A model generated the notes under the pieces. The model searched no databases. It worked only from the letters and a program-made list of their open reading frames with translations, and had not been told where the DNA came from. Positions 27,678 to 36,448 of a stretch of 64,000 nucleotides of DNA are shown piece after piece. Numbering within the stretch: position 1 is the first letter of the stretch; the number at the start of each line of letters is the position of its first letter. Source of the stretch: Pseudomonas kermanshahensis. Lineage in GTDB: Bacteria > Pseudomonadota > Gammaproteobacteria > Pseudomonadales > Pseudomonadaceae. The position numbers and the translations under genes were made by a program. Location: assembly GCF_014269205.2 (NCBI RefSeq), contig NZ_JABWRY020000001.1:2418001-2482000 (forward strand), given 5' to 3'.

Positions 27678-29006
27678 TCATGGCACCAGCACCACGTCTT
27701 CGCTGTCGCTACCGCCATTGGCGCTGGTGACTTGCACTTTGGCCGGTGGGATGGGCGAAAGGGATGTGCTCAATGTCTTCACCGCGCCGTTACCACTGAG
27801 GTTGCCCAGCAACGTGCCGTTGCCGGTGTGGGCGGTGAGGGCGGGCGGGCTGGTTTCGTCACTGGTGCTGGCGACCAGCGTCAGTTGCCCGGTGGACAGG
27901 TGGTATTCAGCCTGAGTGATGGTCACCAGGTCGGTCAGTGGCAGGTTGGCCGTGGTCAGGCTGCTGGTCGGGATGGCCACGCTGTTGTCGGCGGTCAGTA
28001 CCAGCGTGGTGGGCACATTCGGGTTGAGTACCGACTGGGCGTACCAGGCACCGGTGCCGTTGGCTTCGGTCAGGTTCAGGTTTGGCGTCTGGCTGGTCAG
28101 GGTGACGGCGGCCGGTGGCGGCGGGGCCATGACGAAGACATCTTGCTGGGCGTGCAGGTCGCCATTCTCGGTGCGCCGCGAGTAGGTGGTGCGCTGCGGC
28201 ATCAGCGGCGTGGGCAGGGCAACATCGGAAAGCTTGCCCGAGATCGAGAACAGCTCGGTCCGCAGGTCGATGCCCCCCGGGCCTTCGATGCGCACGAAGT
28301 TGGTGTTGAACGGGCTGCCGGTCACACGCTCATCCAGGTTCGGGTCGCCGATGAAGCGCTCGCTGCCTTCGGTGTAGGGGCCATTGACGCTGCGCAGGAA
28401 CGGCCCGACATCGCCTTTGAGCGCGCCGCTGAAGTCGCCAGCGCCAGCGATGCCAATGTCGCGGGTCATGTTGATCGCTCGGCGTCCACCGGCGGGTACG
28501 TCAAAGACTTCGACCCCGTAAGGGTGGGTGATCACGTAGGTGCCTGCAGTCGGCACATCGACGCGAATACGCACCCGGGCGAAGCTGACCTGGTCGCCTT
28601 CGACCGGCTCTTCGGCGGCAAATGCTGCCTCGATGGCCGTGCCGTAGCTCAGGTCGATGCCCCGTGCAGCGTCGACGATGGCGGCGTCGGCGGTGAACCA
28701 GAAGGCTTCGTCAGGGAAGTTGGTGGGGAAGGCGATGGGTTGGGTGTCGTCGAACACGCCGGGAGTGGGTAGCAGTGTGCACATGTACGCCGGCGCGCCG
28801 GGAGCACCGGCGACCCTTGAACTCACCGCCTTGGTCAAGCACAGGTCGAGGGTGCGACCATGACTGTCCTGGTACCAGCCTGCAAAGTTGCCATTGGCAA
28901 GGTTGTAGGGGCCGGGGTCGACAGCGTTCAATGCAGCCTGTGCCGGGATCTGGAGCATGCCGGCGAAAATCGCCACTGCCAGCGGGTGGGGTATCGGTCG
29001 GAGCAT
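27678..29006 (-). CDS. Exported paralogue of the Ig-repeat protein, without the repeats
   Basis: A 442-residue secreted protein with signal peptide (ends IPAQAAL near residue 25). It is homologous over nearly its whole length to the N-terminal ~450 residues of the downstream 743-residue protein (DPGPY, RVAGAPGAPAYMCTLLPTPG, THPYGVEVFDV, GSPFNTNFVRIEGPGG), and ends with SANGGSDSEDVV where the paralogue continues into Ig-like repeats. First gene of the operon, with AGGAGGAATT before its ATG. Function unknown; a partner in surface fibre assembly or matrix is suggested by the linkage only. Confidence 0.78.
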   Translation of the reverse strand: MLRPIPHPLAVAIFAGMLQIPAQAALNAVDPGPYNLANGNFAGWYQDSHGRTLDLCLTKAVSSRVAGAPGAPAYMCTLLPTPGVFDDTQPIAFPTNFPDEAFWFTADAAIVDAARGIDLSYGTAIEAAFAAEEPVEGDQVSFARVRIRVDVPTAGTYVITHPYGVEVFDVPAGGRRAINMTRDIGIAGAGDFSGALKGDVGPFLRSVNGPYTEGSERFIGDPNLDERVTGSPFNTNFVRIEGPGGIDLRTELFSISGKLSDVALPTPLMPQRTTYSRRTENGDLHAQQDVFVMAPPPPAAVTLTSQTPNLNLTEANGTGAWYAQSVLNPNVPTTLVLTADNSVAIPTSSLTTANLPLTDLVTITQAEYHLSTGQLTLVASTSDETSPPALTAHTGNGTLLGNLSGNGAVKTLSTSLSPIPPAKVQVTSANGGSDSEDVVLVP

Positions 29007-29230
29007 GAGTCAATTCCTCCTGCAAACGGGCCCATGGACTTGGGGCGTCTGGGAGGAGATCGGCAATAGCCGTGCCAAACCGAAATAAATGACTCGCAGG
29101 CCTCACACAACGGGGGATACGGCCGTTGCGTGGGTTTCTTTTACGGTGATTGCCAATGGGCCCGGTACCCCCAGCATTGGGGAATTGGGTCGGTGGTTGC
29201 GACCCACTCGTTTGCCTGTTCAGCCCGCTT

Positions 29231-30367
29231 TTATGTCGGTGTTTTTGACGATTTGGAGGTGCGTGGTTTCCGTGGTTTTTTCTCGGGACGCTTGCCGGGC
29301 TTGAGCTGCCAACGGTCGGCATTGGCGAGTAGGCGTTCCTGGATGTCGGGCGGGTAGTCACTCAAGGTGGTGGGTGGAGGTACTGGTTTGCCGGGCAAGC
29401 CGGCCTCGCGAATCACCTTCGGCCAGCGTGGTCGCCAGCACAGCAGCAGGCTGAACCAGTGCGCGGTGCCGACAATGACGAAAGCGGGCCAGACCATGAG
29501 CAGGGCGAGTTTGAACAGCCAGCTGCTTTTGCGGAAGAAGCGGCCGAGGCCTTCGAATTGGGCGCTGAATGCCTGGATGGGCGAGGGCAGTTGGGTGCTC
29601 AGACGGGGGCGGGGGACGGCGTGAGGGCCTTCTTCCATGTAGCGGCGGATGAACTCCCATTCGTCGCGGAGCTCGCTGCCGCCTTGGCCTTGCTTGCCGA
29701 GCAGGGCCATTTCCATGTGGGGGAGGCCGGTAAGGCTGGGGTGCCAGACCAGACCTAGTCTCATGCCCACGCTTAGTGAGTCGTCCTTTGGATACAGGCC
29801 TGTGCTTCCGGTTGTTCTCCAGGGGAAAGTTACGATGCCGCCGCAATAACTTGGTCGATGGAGGTGGACCTGTTGGGTTTTTCGATTGAAGCGAATGAGT
29901 AAGTGACGGCTGGTCAGCATCTCCAAACGTGTAAGTTGTAAACCGTACTTAAGATAAAAATAGATAATCGCGCAATCCATGCTTGTCATAAGCAGTATTA
30001 GTATGACGTCGATGAGCGAGATTTCATAAGGAGATAGTATGTCTAGATAGATTGAGTAAAGCGTTGTTATAGCTCCGGTATAGAGTATCGGAATTAAACT
30101 CCCTAAGGTCATGAGGGTGATTAATCCTCGCTTCTCTTCAGTGGCCCCGCAACGCATTTCCAGATAGGTTTCATTGAGTGCGAATATGGGGCCCCTTGTG
30201 CGGGGTGCTTCGCTGACGGAGCGGAAATGAACGTCCTCTTCTAAGTCTCCTTCATAAAAATCCTCGTCGGCACGTTTATCCGATGAGCTTCTTTCGCTGT
30301 CGAATTTGTTACGCGCGACCTCTGATTCTGTGGCCATTCGCCATAGGCCGCACTCCACAATATACAT
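29231..30367 (-). CDS. DUF6708-type membrane protein, copy 1 (putative T6SS immunity)
   Basis: A 378-residue membrane protein, the third and most distal of three tandem paralogues. Two hydrophobic segments lie at about residues 82-135 and one near 315-335 (FKLALLMVWPAFVIVGTAHW). The constant part from about residue 145 (LTRLEMLTSRHLLIRFNRK) is almost identical in all three copies, while residues 1-140 diverge and their DNA is AT-rich. The start at 30367 (MYIVECGLW) overlaps the stop of an upstream effector relic as TAATG. In DUF6708/VasX-like pairs the membrane protein next to the effector is the natural immunity candidate; this is inference. Confidence 0.8.
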   Translation of the reverse strand: MYIVECGLWRMATESEVARNKFDSERSSSDKRADEDFYEGDLEEDVHFRSVSEAPRTRGPIFALNETYLEMRCGATEEKRGLITLMTLGSLIPILYTGAITTLYSIYLDILSPYEISLIDVILILLMTSMDCAIIYFYLKYGLQLTRLEMLTSRHLLIRFNRKTQQVHLHRPSYCGGIVTFPWRTTGSTGLYPKDDSLSVGMRLGLVWHPSLTGLPHMEMALLGKQGQGGSELRDEWEFIRRYMEEGPHAVPRPRLSTQLPSPIQAFSAQFEGLGRFFRKSSWLFKLALLMVWPAFVIVGTAHWFSLLLCWRPRWPKVIREAGLPGKPVPPPTTLSDYPPDIQERLLANADRWQLKPGKRPEKKPRKPRTSKSSKTPT

Positions 30368-30480
30368 TACAGGGCCTCGCTGATTAAGCGGGGGCGTTGA
30401 GCGGGGTTTCCACCTAACGCAGGGCGGTAGCTGCATGTGGTTCGCCTGCGCTGGTCGAGCGTGTCGGTCATGGATGACAT
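30367..30480 (-). pseudogene. Collapsed effector relic upstream of DUF6708 copy 1
   Basis: A 37-codon open frame that joins the effector's first codons to its last. It starts MSSMTDTLDQRR, echoing MDSLTDTLDLCRR of the full effector, then SYRPALGGNPAQRPRL echoing GYRPAL and GGNPAQRARL, and ends in ISEAL-stop, echoing FSEVL-stop. All of the roughly 850 central codons are missing. Its ATG overlaps the stop of DUF6708 copy 2 (TGATG), and its TAA overlaps the start of copy 1 (TAATG), so the bicistronic junctions survive. It may still serve to couple translation. Confidence 0.75.
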
Positions 30481-31616
30481 CAGACGAACGCCTTCGGCTT
30501 TTTGGGCGTACGCGGTTTGCGTGGTTTCTTCTCGGGACGCTTGCCGGGTTTGAGCTGCCAACGGTCGGCATTGGCAAGCAAGCGCTCCTGTATGTCTGGC
30601 GGGTAGTCACTCAAGGTGGTGGGTGATGGCACTGGCTTGCCGGGCAAACCGGCCTCGCGGATCACCTTCGGCCAGCGTGGTCGCCAGCACAGCAGCAGGC
30701 TGAACCAGTGCGCGGTGCCGACGATGACGAAAGCGGGCCAGACCATGAGCAGGGCGAGTTTGAACAGCCAGCTGCTTTTGCGGAAGAAACGGCCGAGGCC
30801 TTCGAATTGGGCGCTGAATGCCTGGATGGGCGAGGGTAATTGGGTACTCAAACGGGGGCGGGGGACAGCGTGTGGGCCTTCTTCCATGTAGCGGCGGATG
30901 AATTCCCATTCGTCACGGAGTTCGCTGCCGCCTTGGCCTTGCTTGCCAACGAAGGCCATTTCCATGTGGGGGAGGCCGGTACGGCTGGGGTGCCAGACCA
31001 GGCCTAGTCTCATGCCTACGCTGAGTGAGTCGTCCTCAGGGTAGATGCCTGTGCTTCCGGTTGTTTTCCAAGGGAACGTTACGATGCCGCCGCAATAACT
31101 TGGCCGATGGAGGTGGACTTGCTGGGTTTTTCGATTGAAGCGAATAAGCAAATGGCGACTGGTCAACATTTCCAGTCTGGTTAGACGAACGCCATACTTC
31201 GAATATAAGTAAATGATGGTCGCAGAAGCGGATAACATTATAAGGGTGGTGAGTATCGTAATTGGGGAGCGGGTTTCATGGTCGGTTATGTCTAACCATA
31301 TGAAACCAATGGTGATGGTTATTGAGATAAGGGCGGCCGGAGCTATCCCGCCGAGAGTTGCGAGCGTAATGAGGCCGCGCTTTTCTTCAGATCCTCCACA
31401 GCGCATTTCTAGAAATATTTCGTTAAAAGCAAAAACCGGACCTCTTGCATAAGGCCTTTCGCTGACAGTTTGGAAATGAATCTCTTCCTCCAGGTCGCTC
31501 TGATAGAAATCTCGATTAGCGCGCTTCTCTGCTGACGTCATTTCTAGTTCAAGCGATTTGCGTGCCGACTCTGATTGGGTTGCCATCCGCCAGAATCCCC
31601 ATTCGATCAAATACAA
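30480..31616 (-). CDS. DUF6708-type membrane protein, copy 2 (putative T6SS immunity)
   Basis: Middle member of the tandem array. No ATG stands at the position homologous to copies 1 and 3; there the codon is TTG (31614-31616, followed by YLIEWGFW). Starting at this TTG gives 378 residues, exactly the length of the other two copies, so TTG is taken as the start. The next ATG is ten codons on (MATQSES). Variable N-terminal segment with two membrane spans, then the constant part from residue ~145. The preceding TAATG junction has decayed to AAATTG. Expression may be weaker than for the other copies. Confidence 0.75.
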   Translation of the reverse strand: MYLIEWGFWRMATQSESARKSLELEMTSAEKRANRDFYQSDLEEEIHFQTVSERPYARGPVFAFNEIFLEMRCGGSEEKRGLITLATLGGIAPAALISITITIGFIWLDITDHETRSPITILTTLIMLSASATIIYLYSKYGVRLTRLEMLTSRHLLIRFNRKTQQVHLHRPSYCGGIVTFPWKTTGSTGIYPEDDSLSVGMRLGLVWHPSRTGLPHMEMAFVGKQGQGGSELRDEWEFIRRYMEEGPHAVPRPRLSTQLPSPIQAFSAQFEGLGRFFRKSSWLFKLALLMVWPAFVIVGTAHWFSLLLCWRPRWPKVIREAGLPGKPVPSPTTLSDYPPDIQERLLANADRWQLKPGKRPEKKPRKPRTPKKPKAFV

Positions 31617-31762
31617 TTTAAGACCTCGCTGAAAACCGAATTTAGGTCGTCCAAAAAATCCTATTGTTCCGGAGCAGTTGGCGACGGGGGCTGTTGCGTA
31701 GCGCGGAGCGGTAGCCGGTTGTGACGGCTGCAAAGGTCTAGCGTTTCGGTGATAGTTGACAT
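31617..31762 (-). pseudogene. Frameshifted effector relic upstream of DUF6708 copy 2
   Basis: Starts with MSTITETLDLCSR, the effector's N-terminus, overlapping the stop of DUF6708 copy 3 (TGATG). A small deletion after the LC codons shifts the frame so that the DNA equivalent of GYRPALRNSPVADC is read as NRLPLRATQQPPSP and stops at 31661. The last bases before the copy 2 start (ttcagcgaggtctta) still align with the end of the intact effector (tttagtgaggttttg). The centre of the gene is missing. A second relic of the same gene, at a different stage of decay. Confidence 0.72.
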
Positions 31763-32898
31763 CAATCGAACACCTTTGGGTTTTTGGGCGTACGCGGTTT
31801 GCGTGGTTTCTTCTCGGGGCGCTTGCCGGGCTTGAGTTGCCAACGGTCGGCATTGGCGAGTAGGCGTTCCTGGATGTCGGGCGGGTAGTCACTCAAGGTG
31901 GTGGGTGGAGGCACTGGTTTGCCGGGCAAGCCAGCCTCGCGGATCACCTTTGGCCAGCGCGGTCGCCAGCACAGCAGCAGGCTGAACCAGTGCGCGGTGC
32001 CGACAATGACGAAAGCGGGCCAGACCATGAGCAGGGCGAGTTTGAACAGCCAGCTGCTTTTGCGGAAGAAACGGCCGAGGCCTTCGAATTGGGCGCTGAA
32101 TGCCTGGATGGGCGAGGGTAACTGGGTGCTAAGACGGGGGCGGGGGACGGCGTGAGGGCCTTCTTCCATGTAGCGGCGGATGAACTCCCATTCGTCGCGG
32201 AGCTCGCTGCCGCCTTGGCCTTGCTTGCCGACGAAGGCCATTTCCATGTGGGGGAGGCCGGTATGGCTGGGGTGCCATATCAGGCCTAGTCTCACGCCTA
32301 CGCTGAGTGAGTCGTCCTCTGGATACAGGCCTGTGCTTCCGGTTGTTCTCCAGGGGAAAGTTACGATGCCGCCGCAATAACTTGGTCGATGGAGGTGGAC
32401 CTGTTGGGTTCTTCGATTGAAGCGAATGAGTAGGTGGCGGCTGGTCAGCATCTCCAAGCGAGTGATTTTTAACCCATATTTTGAGTATAGATACAGTGCG
32501 GTGCCAGCGACTAGCATCATGATAAGGGTGAGTGCCAAAGTTATAAATGAGCGTGAAGCTGGAACCGTTATATCAACCCAAAGGAAATTTAATGCGGTGA
32601 TTGTCGTGACTGCTATGACTGGCATAACTCCGACGAGCATCGCAAGTGTAAGGAGTCCACGTTTCTCTTCTGAGCCACCGCAGCGCATCTCCATAAAAAC
32701 ATCGTTGAAGGCGAACACGGGGCCGCGCGTATGCGGTTTTTCGCTGACCGACCGGAAATGGATATCTTCTGCCAGATCCCCCTCGTAGAAGTCTTTAGCT
32801 GATCGCTTCTCTGAAGGTGTCATCTGTGCTTCGGAGGCTTTTCGCGTGGCTTCTGACTCGATTGCCATCTGCCAAAATCCCCATTCGATCAAGTACAT
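31762..32898 (-). CDS. DUF6708-type membrane protein, copy 3 (cognate putative immunity)
   Basis: A 378-residue paralogue immediately downstream of the long effector gene; start and effector stop overlap as TAATG, so the two are translationally coupled. Variable part: MYLIEWGFWQMAIESEATRK, then two membrane spans around residues 82-138. Constant part from about residue 145, with HRPSYCGGIVTFPW and a third membrane span, ending in a basic tail (KPGKRPEKKPRKPR). As the copy directly paired with the effector it is the best immunity candidate, guarding the inner membrane against a VasX-like pore former. Confidence 0.82.
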   Translation of the reverse strand: MYLIEWGFWQMAIESEATRKASEAQMTPSEKRSAKDFYEGDLAEDIHFRSVSEKPHTRGPVFAFNDVFMEMRCGGSEEKRGLLTLAMLVGVMPVIAVTTITALNFLWVDITVPASRSFITLALTLIMMLVAGTALYLYSKYGLKITRLEMLTSRHLLIRFNRRTQQVHLHRPSYCGGIVTFPWRTTGSTGLYPEDDSLSVGVRLGLIWHPSHTGLPHMEMAFVGKQGQGGSELRDEWEFIRRYMEEGPHAVPRPRLSTQLPSPIQAFSAQFEGLGRFFRKSSWLFKLALLMVWPAFVIVGTAHWFSLLLCWRPRWPKVIREAGLPGKPVPPPTTLSDYPPDIQERLLANADRWQLKPGKRPEKKPRKPRTPKNPKVFD

Positions 32899-35558
32899 TA
32901 CAAAACCTCACTAAACGCGGAATATAGAGCGTTCAATTCATCTTCTTCCTTATAAACACTGGCGCTATTCCCGATGTGGAAACAACAGCGTTTGCACCAT
33001 TTCTCCAGTGCGTCATCTTCAAGAATGTAAATTATGAGCGTTAGGGCGAGGCCTATCCAAAAGGCTCCCAGTACTAATCGAGCGAGCAGCAGACGAGCAG
33101 CTTGCGTGCCGAGAGTGTTTGCGATCCCTGCCATGGATCGGCTAAGCAGCTTTACTATTTTATTAGAGCTTGAGTTTGCCAAATGATCGAATAGTGGCTT
33201 CGCAATCGCGACGGCCGTTCCAAATTCTGCCAATGATAATGTAATAGTTGCCGCTCCTCGTAGAATGTATGCAGCGGCCAGCATCCTCGATTTCTTCCAC
33301 TCTTGCTTCGTAGTCGGTTTGCTTTCTAGTTGCTTGTACCAGTCTACAAAATCCCACCACGCCAGCACCCCCGCCCATACCCGCCAAACTCCCCCAAAGT
33401 TTCAACCTCCCCAAGCTCGCCGCCGCCCTCTCCCAGTCACACTATTCGCGCCATACCGCGTCACCACCTGGTCCACATAACTGGCGCCAATCTCGAAGCC
33501 CGCCGCCGCCGTAGTCATCGCGGCAGCCAAGAGTTCGGTTTTCACCCGTGCATCACTGTCAGGCAGCTCGCGTGCCTTGAAGGCCATCAGCATGCCTTCG
33601 AGCAAACACACCAGGCCTGCAGCACGCACCTTGTAGAAGTCGCTGTTGTTGGCCTGCATCAGGCCTTCAGCCCAGGCCTGGTCCAGATAGCGTGCAACCT
33701 GGGCACCACTGCGCTGTGGGTTCAAGGGCTGCCCACTACGAGCCGCTTCGCCCAGACGTATGTCGACAGCCGTTTCATGTACCGAGGCGAACAATGTCAG
33801 GCGCAGGCCATGGTGCAGCGCGCGGTCCACACTGCTGGGTGCCCCGGTACGCAGCACTTGGCGCCCCAGCGCGACGTACCAGGCATACAAGCCGATGCTG
33901 GCGGTGCTGTTTCTGCTTTGTAGCTCCTCGTACAGCGTGTTGATGCGCCCGAAGGCATTCGCCGCGATGTGCGCCTGCCGGGCGAGCGACTCACGCAACG
34001 TGAAAGACGTCTCTGAGGCCGGCTCGGCCTTGGCCGCTTCCAGAAGCGCGGCAAGCGCTTCGCGGATGTCATTCTGGTTGTAGCTGATGCCGCGCATTGC
34101 CAGATTGCCCCGATGCGCCACATCGCTGCGCCACCAGTGGTCCAGTACCGTCGCGCCCCACTCGCTGAGCTCCATGCCGATTACGCACTGGCCGGTTTGC
34201 TCGGCAAAGGCCAAGCCATTGATCAGGTCGGCATTGTCGTAACGGTCCAGGGCCTGCAGCAGGCGTTCGCTGAGGAGCCATCGGGTATGGTCCTTGGCGC
34301 GGTCTTCTGCAGCTTGCTGGGCTTGTTGCATCGCTTGCTCGAAGCCTGCGAGCTGATCGTGCATGGCTTGGCGGTCGACCAGATGGCCGTATTTCTGGTC
34401 GAACTTATTGCTGAATTCGCCAGCATCCTGGCGGGCCTGAACCTTGGCCCGGACTTCGCGTTCGTACTGCGCCAGATGAGGTTTCATCCGGGCGTCATGT
34501 GCATCGGCCTGCTGGCGAGCGTGGTCGGTGAACCCATAGAAGTCCACAGGCGTCACCGGCTGCTTGCGCACGGCCTCGGCCATGACCTCACGCTTGACGA
34601 TGCGCTCGGCCATCATCTGCGGGTAGAGCTTCTCGATCTCCAGAAACGACTGCGCAACAAGTAGTTTGCGCTCATTGTCCACGCCGGGCTCCACAACGCG
34701 CTGCAGCCAGTGGGTCTTCACCTCTTCGACGGCTGCGTTGCGCCAGGCATTGAGCTCTTGGGTAATGCCGAGGGCATCCTCGATCACGATAGCGGCGCCG
34801 CGCGGCTTGGTTTGATTCATGGGCGGCGCCAGGGCTTGCCGTGAAGCGTGCGGGGACACGATCTGAGCGTTGTTGAATGGCTGCTGGTCGAGCAGGGCCT
34901 GCAGGTCTGCGTCGTCCTGGGCCTTGAAGTCGGCTACCCAGTTCAGTTGGTCGTGCTTGAGCACGTGGGGCTGTGGCGGCGCGTCAGAGGGTTGAATGAA
35001 CCCTGCGATATCGATCGCGGGCAGGCTGCTGCGGTACTCGTCTTCGAGCAGGCGGTAGTTGTCGAGCATGCGCGGCGTGAGCGGGGAGGGGCTGAACAAC
35101 GGGCGCAGCTCCTGGATGTCGTCCAGGTCGTAGAGCGTGATGGTCCAGCCGAAGGCGCGGACGATGTCCTCCAGGTTGCCTGCGCTAGGGGCAGGCTCCC
35201 AAGGGGCGTCGGCGCTGATGTACAACAGTGAGCCATTCGGCGCCACGCGGTACTGGCTGTGCCATTCGTGCGCCGGTGCGCTGTGGCGTTTGATCAGCAG
35301 GTAAAGAAAGCCTTCGCGCAGCGGGCGGATGGCGTAGCTGGAGTGGGTCAGTGCAGCCACCTCCTGAAAGGGGCTGAGGTAGCCCGGCAACTTGGGCAAC
35401 CGGGCGCGTTGTGCCGGGTTGCCGCCAACGGCGGCATAGCGCAAGGGCAGCAGTTCGAAGCGGCGGGTGCAGTCGGCGACGGGGCTGTTGCGTAGCGCGG
35501 GGCGGTAGCCGGTTGTGATACGTCTGCACAGGTCGAGCGTGTCGGTGAGCGAATCCAT
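32898..35558 (-). pseudogene. VasX-like T6SS effector (BTH_I2691 type), frame disrupted near 33370-33430
   Basis: Codons 1-718 (35558-33405) read intact and include the VasX-type delivery region: LPLRYAAVGGNPAQRARLP and YAIRPLREGFLYLLI at the N-terminus, then a long helical part. A TGA follows at 33402. The same frame resumes at 33368 (VLAWWDFVDWYKQ) and runs to 32898 through two hydrophobic segments (residues near ILRGAATITLSLAEFG and LVLGAFWIGLALTLIIYIL). In between, another frame carries the expected sequence (AAASLGRLKLWGSLAGMGG). So one base is missing near 33426-33436 and one extra lies in the C5 run at 33368-33372. The product may be truncated, or the indels may be sequencing errors. 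The tail from about 33340 down is AT-rich, unlike the N-terminal part. Confidence 0.75.
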
Positions 35559-35569
35559 GGGCGTGTGTT

Positions 35570-36448
35570 TTAGTCCTTTGTGCGCAGGCGTCGCTGCACG
35601 TTGTCGATAAGGGCGGTGTGCTGTTCGCGGGTGGCGACGATTGCCTCCTGCCAGGCCGGTGAGGTGTTGAGCTGATCACCGTCGCGAGCCATCATCAGTA
35701 CATAGGTGATGAGATCCTCCTCACGGGCCAGGCCTTGCTCGCGTGCCTGGTTGAGGTAATGCTGGATCAGGCCGACGCGCGTGCCGTGGCAGGCACCCGC
35801 CAAGGCTGGGCAGTGCTGACCGTCCTTCAGTACATCGGCAAGTTGGTAGCTCAGCGGGTCGCCGGCCAATGCTGCCCAGCAAGCTTCGTCCAGTGTGATC
35901 GGCGTGACATGCGCAGCGTGAGGTTGATCGCCGCCCGCTATTTGCAACCACAGCGTCTTGTGCGGATGTGCTACAGGTGCCCACCAGTGATGGATGGGTG
36001 CCAACCATTCGCTCACCCCAGGCAAGTGACGGTGGCTATCGAGCGCTTGCAGGGCAGCAGCGGTGTGGTAGCGCAGAAGGTACGAATGGCCATCTGCGCC
36101 TGTGACGATGTTGGCCTGGCTCAAGTGCAGGGCGAGTTCGGCAGGTGGCAATGCGCTGATTATCCAGCCACATACGGCGCCGCCTGCACCTTGTTCGAGC
36201 TGCCATTGAAAGTCGTACTGGGCTGAAACATCGGAGCCAGGACGCGAACCGAACAGCCACGGGCCCACTGCCTGCAAGTTGCTGAATTGGGCTTGCTGCA
36301 ACAGTGGCCAGCAGCGCTGCGAGTAGTACTGAGTCAGGTTTTCCCGAACCTCGGGTGGAAGATCTGCCATTTCCACAACCGCGCTCAGGCGGTACCGGTC
36401 GGATGTTCGCAGGACCTTGACCAGTGCTCTGACGAATGGACTGGGCAT
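35570..36448 (-). CDS. DUF4123 T6SS adaptor/chaperone
   Basis: A 292-residue protein between vgrG and the effector. DUF4123 proteins (Tap/TEC) load effectors onto VgrG. Recognisable features are the SVSEWLAPIHHWW-like block, PHKTLWLQIAGG and a C-terminal helical part with LITYVLMMARDGD. The start at 36448 (MPSPFVRAL) overlaps the VgrG stop by one base (TGATG); a frame extends 23 codons further upstream inside vgrG but is unlikely to be used. The order VgrG-adaptor-effector-immunity is the standard T6SS cargo module. Family call rests on size, position and partial motifs. Confidence 0.75.
   Translation of the reverse strand: MPSPFVRALVKVLRTSDRYRLSAVVEMADLPPEVRENLTQYYSQRCWPLLQQAQFSNLQAVGPWLFGSRPGSDVSAQYDFQWQLEQGAGGAVCGWIISALPPAELALHLSQANIVTGADGHSYLLRYHTAAALQALDSHRHLPGVSEWLAPIHHWWAPVAHPHKTLWLQIAGGDQPHAAHVTPITLDEACWAALAGDPLSYQLADVLKDGQHCPALAGACHGTRVGLIQHYLNQAREQGLAREEDLITYVLMMARDGDQLNTSPAWQEAIVATREQHTALIDNVQRRLRTKD

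Noticed and set aside
29231..32898. Tandem DUF6708 copies as an assembly duplication
   Set aside because: The N-terminal thirds differ strongly, and the spacers are at different stages of decay, so the copies are biologically distinct.
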